6,739 bases of DNA from Candidatus Omnitrophica bacterium UBA1562 (GTDB lineage: Bacteria > Omnitrophota > Gorgyraeia > Gygaellales > Profunditerraquicolaceae). The stretch is from NCBI GenBank assembly GCA_002322525.1, contig DCOU01000007.1, forward strand, positions 13,256 through 19,994, given 5' to 3'. Shown piece after piece: positions 5,745-6,739 of the stretch. The position numbers and the translations under genes were made by a program. Below the pieces are notes generated by a model. It searched no databases. It had not been told where the DNA came from and worked only from the letters and a program-made list of their open reading frames with translations. How positions within the stretch are numbered: the first letter of the stretch is position 1; the number at the start of each line of letters is the position of its first letter.

Positions 5745-6739
5745 TTGTCTGAATTAAGAAGGGATCCAATCGGCGGAAGATGGGTTATAGTAGATACTGA
5801 CCATCCCTCTAAGCCGGAAGATTTTGAATATGAGCCGCATACCTGGCGAGGCGGAACTTGTCCTTTTTGCCCTGGTAATGAAGGATTAACTCCGCCTGAG
5901 ATAGAGGCTTTTCGCGATCCTTCCACACAGCCTAATACTCCAGGCTGGCAGGTCCGCGTTGTGCCTAATAAATTTCCTGCGCTGCAAATTGAAGGAGGCT
6001 TGGATAGAAGAGGTTTGGGTATCTATGATATGTCTAACGGAATAGGCGCTCACGAGGTGATTATCGATACCCCATATCACAATAAAGATATACCGGATTT
6101 GTTAAATCCGGAAATAGAGCAGATTATTTCTATGTCTTGCCGCCGGGCTCTCGATCTTATCAAGGATAAACGCTTTAAATATATACTGCTTTTTAAGAAT
6201 TATGGCCCCTCAGCCGGCGCTTCCTTAGAACATCCGCATACCCAGATTATTGCCCTACCTATGGTACCTAAGAATGTGATGGAAGAACTCAAGGGCTCGC
6301 AGGATTATTTCGAATATCGCGAGCGTTGCATATTTTGCGATGTAATAAAACAGGAAATGCAGGATAAAGAAAGAATCCTCTTAGAGAATAAATATTTTCT
6401 GGCTTTTTGCCCGTTTGTTTCCCGTTTTCCTTTTGAGATTTGGATAATCCCCAAAGAGCACAATAGTTATTTTTATCATATGCCTACCGCAGAGATACCG
6501 GATTTAGCAGCAATATTAAAAGATACCTTAACTAGAATAAAAAATGTATTTGCCAGCCCGGCGTATAATTTTATTATACATTCTGCGCCGGTGACTAATA
6601 ATGACGGCATAGAATACTATCACTGGCATATTGAATTAATGCCAAAATTAACCCGCGTTGCCGGTTTTGAGTGGGGTTCGGGTTTCTACGTTGTCCCTAC
6701 GCCGCCGGAATTGGCGGCAAAATATTTGAGGGATGCAAC
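5745..6739 (+). CDS. galT: Galactose-1-phosphate uridylyltransferase, 3' end beyond window
   Basis: The frame is open from a TTG start to the right edge, 331 complete codons. By comparison with the 341-residue upstream paralogue it lacks only the last few residues. Seen: SELRRDPIGGRWVIV at the N-terminus; zinc ligands CPFC (C39, C42), H112 and H163; the intact active site H163-P164-H165-TQ, with H165 as the expected nucleophile; H279 in IHSAP; and HWH at 293-295. Known role: exchange of UMP between UDP-glucose and galactose-1-phosphate, linking galactose to UDP-sugar pools in the cytoplasm. Related enzymes act on other sugar-1-phosphates or ADP-glucose, so the substrate is not certain. It is a diverged tandem copy of the preceding gene and near-identical to it over a short C-terminal stretch. 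The TTG start has a strong ribosome site, unlike the upstream copy. Confidence 0.9.
   Translation, partial: MSELRRDPIGGRWVIVDTDHPSKPEDFEYEPHTWRGGTCPFCPGNEGLTPPEIEAFRDPSTQPNTPGWQVRVVPNKFPALQIEGGLDRRGLGIYDMSNGIGAHEVIIDTPYHNKDIPDLLNPEIEQIISMSCRRALDLIKDKRFKYILLFKNYGPSAGASLEHPHTQIIALPMVPKNVMEELKGSQDYFEYRERCIFCDVIKQEMQDKERILLENKYFLAFCPFVSRFPFEIWIIPKEHNSYFYHMPTAEIPDLAAILKDTLTRIKNVFASPAYNFIIHSAPVTNNDGIEYYHWHIELMPKLTRVAGFEWGSGFYVVPTPPELAAKYLRDA

Overview
The window is a run of same-strand (+) housekeeping and sugar-metabolism genes from a bacterium that I could not identify to species. It is moderately AT-rich. The gmhB-type heptose phosphatase at the left edge suggests a Gram-negative cell making a heptose-containing lipopolysaccharide. 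The gene mix, codon use and many short intergenic palindromes would fit an uncultured lineage such as Omnitrophota, but that placement is an impression and not a demonstrated result.

Layout. Positions 1-324 hold the C-terminal part of a GmhB-like HAD phosphatase. Positions 371-1486 encode a GT28 / MGDG-synthase-type glycosyltransferase. Its last 38 bp overlap priA (1449-3299), which has a strong Shine-Dalgarno site inside the upstream gene. A 120-bp quasi-palindrome (3301-3420) separates priA from fmt (3439-4392). fmt ends inside a large hairpin (4377-4438), probably its terminator. A 224-bp intergenic region (4393-4616) then carries two perfect hairpins, a plausible sigma70-type promoter and a tandem array of 8-bp units that ends one base before the next start codon. 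Two GalT-family genes follow in tandem (4617-5642 and 5745 to the right edge). They are separated by another octamer-repeat quasi-palindrome. The second GalT gene starts at TTG and lacks only its last few codons.

How the genes fit together. gmhB and the glycosyltransferase belong to envelope sugar and lipid metabolism. priA and fmt belong to replication restart and translation initiation; they are commonly neighbours in bacteria, usually with def between them, which is absent here. The two GalT-family genes belong to UDP-sugar metabolism.

Points of interest. (1) The PriA has lost Walker A, the DEEH histidine and the motif V/VI residues, yet keeps all eight zinc-binding cysteines, so it looks like a helicase-dead PriA. 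(2) The first GalT paralogue has HSR where the nucleophile-bearing HPH should be, while its tandem partner keeps HPH. This is a possible pseudoenzyme-enzyme pair. (3) Four separate places carry short-unit (6- or 8-bp) tandem repeats, three of them in quasi-palindromes and one inside the fmt coding sequence.
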